Shown here: positions 11,206 through 22,030 of the stretch, piece by piece
How the letters are laid out: each line of letters opens with the position of its first letter
Numbering within the stretch: position 1 is the first letter of the stretch
Origin: Pteria penguin
Lineage: Eukaryota; Mollusca; Bivalvia; Pterioida; Pteriidae
Reading direction: 5' to 3'
NCBI GenBank assembly: GCA_035048485.1
Contig: CM068580.1
Coordinates: forward strand, 53,546,975 to 53,610,974
DNA length: 64,000 nt
The notes under the pieces: generated by a model
What the model saw: only the letters and a program-made list of their open reading frames with translations
Databases searched by the model: none
What the model was told of the DNA's origin: nothing
Made by a program: the position numbers and the translations under genes

Positions 11206-11804
11206 AATACATTGAATTTTATCACAATCCTTGAAGTGGTTCTGAAGAAGTTTAAAAATGTAAACAGTCAACGACGACGTACGGGTCGCGGGATATGACA
11301 ATACACCGATCCATTTTCGTCAAAATAGTTAGTGCCACAGTCATGTGACATCAGTTATTTTTGTATTTCAAATTGTAGTCAGGTCACGAGAACGATGAGG
11401 TTATGCTTTGAGAAAGACATAGTATGTTTTGAACACGGTGTAGATATTCTGTGAGACTGACGTAGAGTATAACTGACAAATCATAGCTATGTTCTGAGTT
11501 TGGCACGACATCTATTTAGCTATGTCATTTCCACAACCTATCAACATACCACATATAAATATTAGAGATCACAAAACAGTTGGAAGAAAATATCTTGTAT
11601 CTCTGATATCAGAGATGTGAAAACATCAAATTCAAGTAGGGAATCGTCGCATATACGTAACTGACGCCAGAATGCAGCACCCTGCTACATATAAATTATC
11701 ATTATTTATTTCACGTCATGGTGTGACGTGATGAATGGCATCTATACTCAAATAAACGCCGACAATTTTTACAATGAAATAATAGGAGGAAATAACACAC
11801 TATG

Positions 11805-11983
11805 CATGCGCGGATCCAGAAATTTTTGTCAGAGGGGGTCCAACCAAAAAAGGTAAATTTTTCTCTTAGACGAGGGGGGTCCAACCCCAAAAATGCCCAA
11901 ATATGACCTTTTTTTGGAAAAATTTTCGGATTCCAGGGGGGTCCAGACCCCCTAACCCCCCCCCCCCTCTGTATCCGCGCATG
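11805..11983. mobile_element. 179-bp MITE with 5-bp flanking repeat CTATG
   Basis: Ends are inverted: CATGCGCGGATCCAG on the left and, read backwards, CATGCGCGGATACAG on the right. CTATG directly repeats at 11800-11804 and 11984-11988. The interior is G-rich, then C-rich ('gagggggtccaacc', 'ggggggtccagacccc'). No coding sequence. Confidence 0.75.
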
Positions 11984-11988
11984 CTATG

Positions 11989-13140
11989 GTAAATATATAA
12001 CAAGAAAGACTTTTACACATTTACAACAATTTATCATAACACCACCGGTTTGATCCACATGCTATTAAAATAGCACATTTGTATTTCAAATGTTATCTGA
12101 TTGATACTATAAGAGCAAAGGTGTATAATTTCCAAACCGGTACGTACAGGGTGAAAAACTACTATGGGGAAAAGGCTATACTATATATAGAATTTTTTGT
12201 TGTTCGCCATTGGGGAAAGTTGCTATATAGCCATTTTCCGGGGGAAAACTACTATGGGACAAAAACTACTATATAGCACCGGCATTCCTGGTGGACAGTA
12301 CAGAAGCATCTATATACAACCATTTTCGAGACAAAAAAATATGAATTCAACCTGCCATATATGCCTTTTCAGTCAGAAAAGGGGAGAGAATGAGACTGAA
12401 GCCCTGAACCCAGCCAAAATGACCTAGATAAGTCGAGTATAGATACATTTACCATCATAGGATTCCTGAACAATAGTCTGTGACATAGACAATCACAGAA
12501 ATAATCACCCTCTCCCCTTCTCTTCGCCAAGCTCAGTTTGTTTTTTTTTTTTTCATTTTCGGGGGGGGGGGGGGGGTCCAAAGTGGTGGACAGATAGAGC
12601 GGCAGAGAGGAGGGGAGATTGAGTGATACTTTATATGCCCTTCCGCCTTCATATCGTTAGATATACCTACTTATTTTGTAGACTGCCATTAGATTCCGTT
12701 TTCCAGTGTGCGGACGTCAAGTTACCGGCAATACCAAGGATGTCACAGTATAGTTTAAGACTAAACTATACTTCTCTGGCAATACTGAATAAAGTTTATG
12801 TTTTATGGCAAGTTGTTCAGTTATAAGTCCTTGTTTATGGTATTACCAGATTAGTAGTTTAAAACAGTCCAGGCATATAAAATAGAGGGGGCACGCAAAT
12901 GGATTTGTATTCACCACATTTCACAGTGTATTTACCGTGCATGATACATGTACTCCCCTTGAATATCATTGAAAAATGACCCCCGCAATTTTTTAAATTT
13001 TGCTTGTCAGTTTAGTTGAGAACTGTTTTTTTTCTATTTTTATTCCCTTTTTAGTCATCCAATTTAGAACTGCAATTTGTCACCACCCACTTTTCTAGAC
13101 TTAACAGTAAACTATGCCATGATGTGATCGATTTTCATAT
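11989..13140. other. Intergenic sequence upstream of the Tudor gene
   Basis: Contains a locally repeated 'aaaactactatggg' / 'gctatatag' block (12150-12280), a poly-T/poly-G tract at 12541-12576, and no recognised exon. Confidence 0.45.
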
Positions 13141-13164
13141 CCATATTTCGCGGCAAGCCTGCGA

Positions 13165-13352
13165 TTGAAAGTTGGCGCGAGTTAATTTAGTCACGTGATT
13201 AGTCATGGCAGTCCATGATAGCTCAGATAGCGAGGGACGAGATGGATGATATGTCAGGAGTATTCCAGTCACAACACACCATAGCTCAGTAATTCTTGAA
13301 TGTAATAAGATTTGAAAGTGTTCACAGATTCGAAAAAATTAATCGAAGTGCC
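13165..13352 (+). promoter_or_regulatory. Candidate promoter and 5' leader of the Tudor gene
   Basis: An E2F-like TTGGCGCGA (13172-13180) and an E-box CACGTG (13192-13197) lie within 185 bp of the chosen start. The leader has upstream ATGs: 13205 (14 codons), 13242 (16 codons, in frame with the Tudor frame and ended by TAA at 13290-13292), and 13300, where ATG is followed at once by TAA. The transcription start is not determined. Motif roles are inferred. Confidence 0.4.
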
Positions 13353-15540
13353 ATGCCAACAATAGGCGAGCGTGTTACAGGTGTTATCACCCACGTGGAA
13401 TTTGACAGAGGTATTTGCTCTGGTTACAGTCAGTTGTGTGAGAGCGGTGCCGTTGATGCTATCGCCGAAGAAATTGAAACGTATATTCAAAATGGAGGCT
13501 ATTCTGTCCATAAGGTATGCGATGGAGATATTGTGTTGGCTCTTTTTGACACGGACGGAGTTTGGTACAGAGCTCGAATTCTTTCAAAGGATGGAGATAC
13601 CATCACTGTATTTTTCATCGATTATGGAAACACCGAGACAGTTTCCTTTGACAATATAAGACAACTTCCAAAGTCTCTTGTAAATCTACAATCATTGGCT
13701 AAGTTATGTAACTTTGTAGAAATCAATGCTTCGGAAAATTCTTGGACAAATAATGAAAAGGAAAAGGTGGAAGAAATGCTTGTCAATGAAGAATTTGAGT
13801 TTGAGATTATTTCACCAGGAGGTGGAGGTGCTTTGAATGTTAAAATTTATAATAGTCATGGGAATGTTCAATTTGGAAATGTTCATGAACCAAAAATGAC
13901 AACTCCACGTTCGATTATACGTTATCAACCACTGACTCGGGGAAGTGCTGTGAAGGCTTATTTATCCTATGTCGACAGTGCCAATAAATTTTGGATTCAG
14001 TTGCAAAATCAAGAGAACAATTTAACTAATCTTATGGATGACATTTCAAATTTTGTGGCAAGTGGACAGGGTGTAGAGGTATTGCCATGTCCAGTTATAG
14101 GAGAACTATGTTTGGCAACATACAGTGAAGATGGAGTACCATACCGGTCTCAGATTCTCACTAGTAATAGTGGAAAATGCCTTGTGCAGTTTGTCGACTA
14201 TGGAAATTCTGAATCTTTGAGTGTTAATGATTTGATGACAATTCCAGACAGGTTTAAACTCTTGCCTATTCAAGGGATAAAGTGTTGCTATAAAAGAACT
14301 AAATTAAATCCAAATATTTTAGAAGACAAACTTCAGACGTTAACGGGAAAAGAAGACGGAGTCAGTGTTCAAGTGATCGATAAAGCTGGGGATGTGTATA
14401 CAGTTGAACTTGAGGAAATCGAGAATGAATTAAATGCAGCACAAAATTCAACTTCTGTGGAGTTTAAGCACATATTTTCAAATTTTGGATTAGCAGTCAA
14501 TTCAGTAAATGATATTGGTCTCTCTTATGTATGTCATCCAGGTAAATTTTTCATCCAGTTGCTTAAAGATTCTTCAAAGATAGAGGAGCTTTCAGATAAA
14601 ATTGCTGTGGAGTACATAACCAGTAAAACCCTTTCAGACGTCAACAAAGGATCCCCATGTTTAGCTAAAATGAGTGACGAGGACATCTACCGATGTGTAG
14701 TAAGTAATGTTAGTGGCTCTCTTGCCACAGTATATGCTGTTGATTTTGGATTTGAAGAAGATGTTGATAAGAGTTCTCTTAAGGTTTTGTCCAAAGAGAA
14801 CATGTCAGAGCCAGCATATTGTGTGGAATGCACAGTAGATGTTACAAAACTAGACAAGGAAAACTGGTCACAGGAAGAGATAAACCTCTTGAAGGAATTC
14901 GAGAGTGAAATACCTCTAGTATCCAAAGTGACCTCACAGAGAGGAAATATTTATCAACTGGATTTGTATGACACCAGAGATATTGATATAGATCGATATA
15001 TAAATGCGGAGCTTTTAGGCACAAATAAAATGGCAAAATCTCATCCAACACAATCTGCTCCAAGAGAAGTTAAACCAGTTAATGTGCCACCACCTAGTAT
15101 CACAATAGGAACTGCAGAACTGTTGTGTATAACCTCAGTGAAGAGTCCATCATTATTCTATGCACAATTAACCAAAATACCAGTACAAGAGGTGGCAGAA
15201 CTACAAGAGACATTGTCAGTGATCTACGAGAAGCCACAAGAAGGTATCAGTCGAGACAGTATAGGGACATTTTGTGCATCCAAGTATGTGGATGGGGGCT
15301 GGTACAGAGGTGTAATACTCTCCTCATCTGGTGGCACTGCAGAAGTTGGCTTCATAGATTTTGGTGATTCTGTTAGCCAGACAGTCAGTGCATTGAAGTA
15401 TCTCAAGCCAGAAGTAGCAATCATGCCACAAATGTGTATCATTTGTAAACTCTCGCAAGTTCCAAGGAATCTACGAAGAGAAGACATGGAGAGCCTCATT
15501 CTTAATAAAGCATTAGAATTAAAGATTTTGTCCAAAACAG
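13353..15540 (+). CDS. Multi-Tudor protein, exon 1 (Tudor domains 1-4)
   Basis: A 729-codon open exon. I chose the ATG at 13353 (gtgccATGcc, G at -3) because the frame is closed upstream by TAA at 13290 and has no other ATG between. Four extended Tudor domains are visible, each with a conserved core: residues ~59-97 (WYRARI...FIDYGNTE), ~250-289 (PYRSQI...FVDYGNSE), ~433-471 (IYRCVV...VDFGFEED, degenerate) and ~638-678 (WYRGVI...FIDFGDSV). Domains 1 and 2 keep the Tyr-Gly-Asn end of the aromatic cage that in this family binds symmetric dimethyl-arginine; domains 3 and 4 lack that Asn. Such multi-Tudor proteins act in germ granules and the piRNA pathway as scaffolds for methylated PIWI or Vasa. 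The exon ends AAAACAG|GTACAT in phase 1. Confidence 0.93.
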
Positions 15541-15982
15541 GTACATACATACATATATAAATCTTTTTAGAATTCATAATTACATGTCAGTGTATGCAAA
15601 CATTTCATCCAAATGGAAACAGCACCTGAGCCAGTGCAGCTTACAATGATATTACTTAAGGTGATGGGTTCAGAAGCTGAAAGTTGTTCAGAACCAGCTG
15701 TAGTGGCTACAGTTACTGTCCTTCGGTTGAGATAGTAAAATTGCAAGTTTGGCCCATGTCAGGTTAGATTTGTATGTTATTAGTACTCTCAGCATTTGTA
15801 AATGCAGTGTCAACTTCTGTAATATGGCAAAATGTCCTGAAATCAATTTATACTTGTGATAAATTGTATTTCATCAGAAAAAAATATGTAAATAACAGGT
15901 AGGTAGTTGGAGAAGTCTAATCTGTGGAAATTATTTGGATTCATCTGCATTAAAATAAATGTGTTTTTTTCTTTCCATATAG
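15541..15982 (+). other. Intron 1 of the Tudor gene
   Basis: Short GT-AG intron (gtacat ... tttccatatag), no repeats recognised. Confidence 0.85.
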
Positions 15983-16115
15983 ATGATGTTTATCCTACAT
16001 ACATGGTGGAGTTTACAAGTCATCCTAACAACACTGCAGTTGTCAATAAGTTACAAGAGTCTACGACTAGGAAACTGCCAAGACTGCCTAATATGTTACA
16101 GCACTCTCCTTCAGG
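15983..16115 (+). CDS. Tudor gene, exon 2 (end of Tudor 4 extended domain)
   Basis: Acceptor ctttccatatag, phase 1 in, phase 2 out (TCAGG|GTTAGT). Residues ~730-774: DDVYPTYMVEFTS then a Lys/Arg/Ser/Pro linker. The start (…YPTYMVEF) supplies the last strand of the SN-like half of the fourth extended Tudor domain, matching the '...Y.V.L' ends of the other repeats. The rest is a linker. Confidence 0.88.
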
Positions 16116-17034
16116 GTTAGTCTAAAGATGTATTGGAAAATATTGATATAAATGTTTAATTTTTGCTCCTGTTTTCAGCAGGGCTTGTTTTACTAAAGAA
16201 CTTACAACAATTGTTAGTATTTGATGACACATTAAATGCAAATACTTGCAGAAAAGACGGATTTTTCTGCTTGGCATTTGTTAGTTTTTCATGAACATTT
16301 CATTTTTTTTTAGAATATCACTGGTAATTTTTATTAATCCAATGGTCCAAAGTTTACAATTTATTGTAAGTTCTTTAGTAGTATGGACACCAGGTTTTTC
16401 TCTCTATTTCAAGGGGCCTATGAATGTTGTCTGTATCACATTGTTGTGAATGCTTCAGTGACATATATAGCTCATGTTAATACTTTAACATTTCACTTTA
16501 AAGTATAATGTACTTTTATGCCTAGCATTTGATAAAACTGACATTTACTTTGGATGGTTTATAGCTAATCTGGTTGAATATTGTAAAAAGCAAGTGACTT
16601 GATTGGTCGTTGACACAAAATTGAAATGAATATTTGGCAGCTATTGTAGCCATGCTGATATGAAATATTATTCCTGTCTCAGACTAGACTGCCTGTCTGA
16701 CCCTATTTTCAGCCAGATTCTAAACTCTTTATGGCATTCTAGCAAGATTAATAAAAGAATGAACAAACATAAATTACAGTTTTCTTCTGAAGGTATCTTG
16801 ACCTGATTCATGGTTTTCAAAAACCTCACATTTATGTAGGGCCCCGATTCATAACTTTCTCTTCATGAGCCACAAATGTTCAACAAGGTAGATATACCTT
16901 GTGAGTGTCACAGTCTCATTGATCGGAAAGTTTCATATTTTACTTTATTGAACAACTTTCATTTCTCTTCAAAAATGTTAAACTATACTTTGTCATGTTA
17001 TGTTTAATGAAACTTAATTTGAATTTGAACATAG
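16116..17034 (+). other. Intron 2 of the Tudor gene
   Basis: GT-AG intron without recognised elements, about 0.9 kb and AT-rich. Confidence 0.8.
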
Positions 17035-17330
17035 ACCTGATGGAGCAAAGTCATATGAAGGCAGGGCAGGACAAATAAATTCCTTTCCATCAATGTCTGT
17101 GGGTGTAGGTAGCACTGAAGAGGTCATGGTTACACATATTGCACATCCTGAGATGTTTCACTGTCAACTGAGTAAAACGGCTACTGACTTGGATAAGATG
17201 ATGAATGAAATCAACACTTATTATCCAAAGCTCAGAGAGGAGGAGGAAATTTTGGAAAACTGCTCACTTGGAGAAGCATGTGCTGCCAAATACACTGAGG
17301 ATGAGATGTGGTATCGTGCTAAAGTCTCGG
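17035..17330 (+). CDS. Tudor gene, exon 3 (first half of Tudor 5)
   Basis: Acceptor tttgaacatag, phase 2 in, phase 1 out (TCTCGG|GTATTT). Residues ~774-872. A Gly/Ser-rich linker is followed by the N-terminal half of an extended Tudor domain: VMVTHIAHPEMFHCQL, a Glu-rich helix, then GEACAAKYTEDEMWYRAKV. The domain core is interrupted by a 3.7-kb intron after WYRAKVS and resumes in exon 4. Confidence 0.93.
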
Positions 17331-17751
17331 GTATTTTTTTAAACAGATTTAATGTTAATTATTTTACGGGGTGTACTCGTTTCATTCTTATCCGACAGGT
17401 CAATCAGTTTTTATGTATGGCAATTTGAAAATAAACTAACGCTCTTACTGGTATATCGTAGTAAATTTTATTGCTGTGTAATACAGTAATATCATCTATG
17501 TCTTGTTACCATTATTCCCCCCAACAAATTTGAAAAAAAAAATTGCTCATGAATGAGATGAAAGTTGGGACCATTGGCCAATTGGCAACCTAGCTACTGT
17601 ATTTGATCTTCAGTAATTAAGTACATTTTTTCATTACAATGGTGATTAATAAGTTATCAGTTTATAAATTTTTACTTTGCACTGTATTTGTACGAAGTTT
17701 GTTGTGATTGATATTTTAGTAGAATTAGCACTGACTATTTTTGTGCTAATT

Positions 17752-18638
17752 CAGGGGGGAAACTTTCCACTCGCCCACTTGCATTGGCGACCATTTCTTG
17801 GGTGTGGGCTCGTAAAATCTCAAAAGAAATCGCCCACTTGGCAAATGTAATTTTCGTAAAACATCGAGAGGTCTTTGCTCATCGCAGCATGGCAGTTTAT
17901 GTGCCAAGTTCCTGTTACACTCAATAAAATGTCATTTGTATAACATCGACCTTTTCCTACGTAATAAGTTTCGAGTAAAGTGCGAGATAGTTCCGAATGA
18001 TTAAAGCGTCGATGCATTCGGACATCCTCGTCCTTTTCCTGCGTAAAAAAAATCTTTTTACGTAGGTACAAGTAAAGGGAGAGGATGTTCCGAATGAGCG
18101 TCGATGGATACATAAAGTCGTCTCGCTCATTTTCCTTTTCGATCATAGACGTTTTATCGATTTATGCGTAAGGTTTAATAAAATCTATCAGGAAGGGCAG
18201 GGTTCCTTTTTTCTGTAGAAAATATTGTACAGATAAGGTAGTTCTATCAATATTATATATCCCTTGTAGAATATTTGACTACTACGATTAAATGCAATTT
18301 TCAAAACGATCAAGAATGGAGTGGCAACCAAACGAACTCACATCGGCCATTTCGTTTAGTTGCCCTTTCATCCTTGATTGTTTTTTTTAAGATGAAAGTG
18401 AAGTGAATGACAGATTATTGGAATTTGAGAGGGAGATAGAATTTGAATAAATTGTGTATTTTGAATAAATTAAAATCTCTTATACAAAATATCCATTCAC
18501 TATTCTGGAATTTCATCTGCATAACTGAACAAGTACATTGAAAAGATGTGGGCCCGTGAAAATTTTAGTGGGCTCCTAAATTTTAAAAGTTAGGGGCCCA
18601 CTTGGCCCCTAAGATTTTCTTACAAAGTTTCCCCCCTG
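17752..18638 (+). mobile_element. CAG..CTG transposon, TSD CTAATT (8-bp alternative)
   Basis: Perfect 15-bp inverted ends (CAGGGGGGAAACTTT at 17752 and its complement ending at 18638). Flanks are CTAATT at 17746-17751 and 18639-18644. Because the terminal C and G also fit, the duplication can be read as the 8-bp GCTAATTC. Subterminal repeats carry 'cgcccacttg' / 'gggcccacttggcccc' and 'gggctcgtaaaat', inverted between the two ends. A last-exon remnant lies at 18392-18450. No transposase core is present, so it is a non-autonomous copy. Confidence 0.85.
18392..18450 (+). pseudogene. Remnant last exon inside the 17752-18638 transposon
   Basis: Follows a strong pyrimidine tract and AG (gttttttttaag). 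Phase 1 reads DESEVNDRLLEFEREIEFE and then TAA at 18448-18450. Phase, acidic composition, terminal EIEFE and distance from the right end (~190 bp) match the remnant at 7507-7589 in another element of different terminal sequence. Confidence 0.5.
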
Positions 18639-18720
18639 CTAATTCATGATGCTTATAGATACAAATTAGGGCAGTCATAGTTCATGCTAACACCAAAAAT
18701 GTACCTCTTCCTAACTTTTT

Positions 18721-19955
18721 TATACGCCCACATTTTTAAATGTGGACGTATTATGCTATACCTCTGCCGTCTGTCCGTTTGTCCGTCCATCCATCCTTGT
18801 CTGGGCTTCTCCTCCTTAACTAAAAGGGGAACAAAACTTTTGATGGTGTCATATGAAAGGGTGTGGCTTGTAGTTGTGCATGTGGGTTTCAATGTTGGGG
18901 TCAGGCCCCTGGGGTGGGGGAAAATGGGCAGGGTCGGAAAAGCTTGTCTGGGCTTCTCCTCCTTAACTAAAGGGGGAACAAAACTTTTGATGGTGTCATA
19001 TGAAAGGATGTGGCTTGTAATTGTGCTTGTGGGTTTCAAAGTTTGGGTCAGGCCCCTGGGGTGGGGAAAAATGGGCAGGGTCGGAAAAGCTTGTCCAGGC
19101 TTCTTCTCCTTAAATGAAGGGGGAACAAAACTTTTGATGGTGTCATATGAAAGGATGTGGCTTGTAGTTGTAGGGGTGCCAAAATTGGGTGTCAGGCCCC
19201 TGGGGTGGGAGAAAATGGGCGGGGTCATAAAGGTGTTCCAGGCTTCTACTCTGTAACTAAAGGGGAAACAATACTTTTGATGGTATCATATGAAAGGATG
19301 TGGCTTGTAGTTGTGCATGTGGGTTTCAAAGTTGGGGGTCAGGTCCATGGGGTGGGGGAAAATGGGCGGGGTTGGAAAAGCTTTTCCAAGCTTCTACTTA
19401 ACTATAGGGGAACAAAAGTTTTGATAGTGTCATATGAAAGGACGTGGCTTGTAGTATGTGGCTTGTAGTTGTGCCTGTGGGTTTCAAAGTTGGTGTCAGG
19501 CCCCTGGGGTAGGGGAAAATGGGCGGGGTTAGAAAAGCTTGTCCGGGCTTCTCCTTAACTAAAGGGGAAACAAAACTTTTGATGGTGTCATATGAAAGGG
19601 TGTGTTTGCAGTTGTGCATGTGGGTTTCAAAGTTAGGGTCAGGCCCCTGGGGTGGGGGAAAATGGGCGGGGTCAGAAAAGCTTGTTAGGTCTTCTCTTTA
19701 GCTAAAGGGGGAACAAAACTTTTGATGGTGTCATTTGAAAGGATGTGGTTTGTATTTGTGCATGTGGATTTCAAAGTTGGGGTCAGGCCCCTGTGATGGG
19801 GGAAAATGGGCAGGGTCGTAAAGGTTTTCCGGGCTTCTACTCCTTATCTGAAGGGGGAACAAAACTTTTGATGGTGTCATATGAAAGGATGTGGCTTGAA
19901 GACCATATTAAAACATGAAATGGGCGTATCATGCACCCGATAGCGATGCCCTATT
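18721..19955. mobile_element. Repeat element with eight ~148-bp internal tandem units
   Basis: Begins with a stem (acgcccacattt...aaatgtggacgt, 18724-18750) and a 'gtccgtttgtccgtcc' stretch. It then has eight units beginning near 18812, 18960, 19107, 19251, 19395, 19553, 19694 and 19842. Each unit contains 'ggggaacaaaac', 'ttttgatggtgtcatatgaaag', 'tggcttgtagttgtg', 'gtcaggcccctggggt' and 'aaaatgggc'. It ends 'gggcgtatcatgcacccgat'. The layout (arms plus ~150-bp tandem core) is that described for bivalve 'pearl' and Helentron-associated elements. The long frames on both strands here are repeat artefacts. Confidence 0.85.
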
Positions 19956-20187
19956 TTTCTGTCTTGAAGTTTTCAGTTGTTGGGTTAGGGCTATAAGACA
20001 CCCCCCCTCCCTTTCAATTCTATATTCAATCTCATATTTTGCATAATTTTTTCAAAATTCTCATGATTATATTATTGTATTGATTAAACATATCAAGTCA
20101 AAAGGTTCAAAGTAAGCAGTTTTTTGGTTGTCAAAAACATCTAAAATATCTTTGAGCAACCTAAAATTCAGTAAATATAATGGAGAT

Positions 20188-20608
20188 TAAGAGTGCAACG
20201 ATATAACGTTTCACGGTATATCGCGGTACAGAGGGCTCGGCTCGGTTCACGGTATGAATAGGTGTGGAAACGGTACAACAACGGTTTACCCCTGCATTTA
20301 TTTTACTGAAATATTGTGCATTAAATTTAATTTATATTGCGTCTGTATTTTAAATACACAATGATTTACACATCCGAAAGTAGTCTAGTTGTATGCTGTA
20401 AAGGGATCAGCATTTCTTGAAAGAAAGCCTAAACTGATATGAGTACCTTTTTGAATATAATGCTTACCACTGTAATATCAAAAAACCAAAATGTAATACA
20501 CCTAATTTTATTTTAAGTTTAAAATGTGTACCGTGATACGTACCATACCATGGACCATGTACCGTGATACGTATCCTATTGTGAGGTACCCGTATCGTTG
20601 CACCCCTA
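20188..20608. mobile_element. hAT-type MITE, 8-bp TSD ATGGAGAT
   Basis: Ends TAAGAGTGCAACGATA and, inverted, TAGGGGTGCAACGATA. Exact ATGGAGAT direct repeats at 20180-20187 and 20609-20616. TAGGGGTG(C/T)AACGATA ends with 8-bp duplications are typical of hAT elements, and the one at 38716-39685 is similar. The interior is non-coding. Confidence 0.9.
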
Positions 20609-21071
20609 ATGGAGATGGACAAAATTTTCTTTAAATTTGCCGTAACTCTGACCACTTCTGAGTTCATACCTTTATAATTCCTATGGAAACTTGTATAACC
20701 CACTTCTAGTTTTATCAGGTGATTGAAATTATTGTCTTCAGTCATTTTGTCATCTAACCTTGGGAATGTCCTGTTGTAATCCTTATGTTTTTTTTTTTCT
20801 ATATTTGGAATGATGCTCTTAATATGTGAAGCCAGTAACATCACCATCAAAATGGAATCAAATAAGTGTTGCAGCATTGGAATGGAATTTGAGAAAATGC
20901 ATACGGTTTCACACTTGTTTTTCTATAGTAGGGGCAACTTTGAAAAATGTATGGAAATTCCCACATGAAAATAACAAGTTGGGTAGGGGTACATTAACAT
21001 AAGGGTACATTATTGTCATTAAGGTCATGCAGATTCATGACTATAGTAATTCATGAAGTGATATATTCCAG

Positions 21072-21209
21072 GTTTGTTGGCAAAAGGAGCAGTGGAAGTT
21101 CTGTTTGTGGATTATGGAAATACAGAATGTATGTCTAGAGAAACACTGAAGAAATTGAAACCTGAGTTTTTGTCATTGCCAATACAAGCTGTATCATGTA
21201 GCTTGACAG
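21072..21209 (+). CDS. Tudor gene, exon 4 (second half of Tudor 5 core)
   Basis: Acceptor tatattccag, phase 1 in, phase 1 out (TTGACAG|GTAGGG). Residues ~873-918: AVEVLFVDYGNTECMS completes the Tudor barrel begun in exon 3, with the canonical DYGN cage end. LKPEFLSLPIQAVSCSLTG then begins the linker to the SN-like half. Tudor 5 therefore looks competent for methyl-arginine binding, by motif. Confidence 0.94.
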
Positions 21210-21254
21210 GTAGGGATATTTTAGGTCTTAAGATCCGAAGTTGGAAGATTTTAC

Positions 21255-22030
21255 CATTATTGCTTTTTTCTCCGTTGATAAGTCCAAATATTATCTTGTG
21301 ATTGCAGTAGTTGGTGAGTGCCAGTGCCGGTTGTGAATTGAAGGTAGTTACGATATGAAAATCTTTATGTATTTTAGACTGAAATATGTTGGTTTTCGCT
21401 GGTAAATTTCGAGTGGGGTTGGTTTTTTTTTCTGGAAATGGGACCAGTGGTTTGGTATGAAAAATGAAAAGTTTGTCCTTAAAAAAATTATCTTGATTCA
21501 ATTTCGTTGATAAACAATTTCCTACAATAGGTTTTTGCTATTATATTGATTAAAATTATCCCCTAGTCTTTTTTGAAATATTGCTTTTTTCTCCGTTGAT
21601 AAGTCCGAATATTATCTTGTGATTGCAGTAGTTGGTGAGTGCCAGTGCCGGTTGTGAATTGAAGGTAGTTACGATATGAAAGTCTTAATGTATTTTAGAC
21701 TTAAATATGTTGGTTTCGCTGGTAAATTTCGAGTGGGGTTGGCATTTTTTTTTCTGGAAATGGGACCAGTGGTTTGGTATGAAAAATCTAAAGTTTGTCC
21801 TTAAAAATTTTTTTTGATTCAATTTTCTTGATAACAATTTCCTACAATAGGTTTTTGCTACTATATTGATTAAAATTACCCCTAGTCTTTTCTGAAATAT
21901 TGCTTTTTTCTCCGTTGATAAGTCCGAATATTATCTTGTGATTGCAGTAGTTGGTGAGTGCCAGTGCCGGTTGTGAATTGAATGTAGTGACGATATAAAA
22001 GTCTAAATGTATTTTAGACTGAAATATATT
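21255..22030. repeat. ~320-bp tandem repeat, about 2.4 copies
   Basis: The block 'ttgcttttttctccgttgataagtcc' to 'cctagtcttttttgaaatat' begins near 21259, 21583 and 21900; the third copy breaks off near 22030. The copies are nearly identical, so the duplication is recent. It begins within 50 bp of the exon 4 donor. Confidence 0.9.

Larger units (their letters stand above)
17331..21071 (+). other. Intron 3 of the Tudor gene, transposon-rich
   Basis: GT-AG intron (gtattt ... tatattccag). It holds the CAG..CTG element 17752-18638, the tandem-unit element 18721-19955 and the hAT element 20188-20608. The remainder is AT-rich and featureless. Confidence 0.85.

Noticed and set aside
13296..13352. 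Longer N-terminus of the Tudor protein starting at TTG 13296
   Set aside because: Not an ATG, and the frame is closed by TAA at 13290; the first in-frame ATG with good context is 13353.
18653..19619. Long frames on both strands over the 148-bp tandem units
   Set aside because: Their periodicity equals that of the DNA repeat and they exist on both strands; repeat artefact, not a repeat protein.
18812..19910. CRISPR-like array of spaced repeats
   Set aside because: Units are contiguous tandem copies of ~148 bp without unique spacers, in a eukaryotic intron.
20464..20877. 137-codon minus-strand frame
   Set aside because: It spans the boundary of the hAT MITE and intron sequence; composition is unlike a protein and no splice sites are seen.
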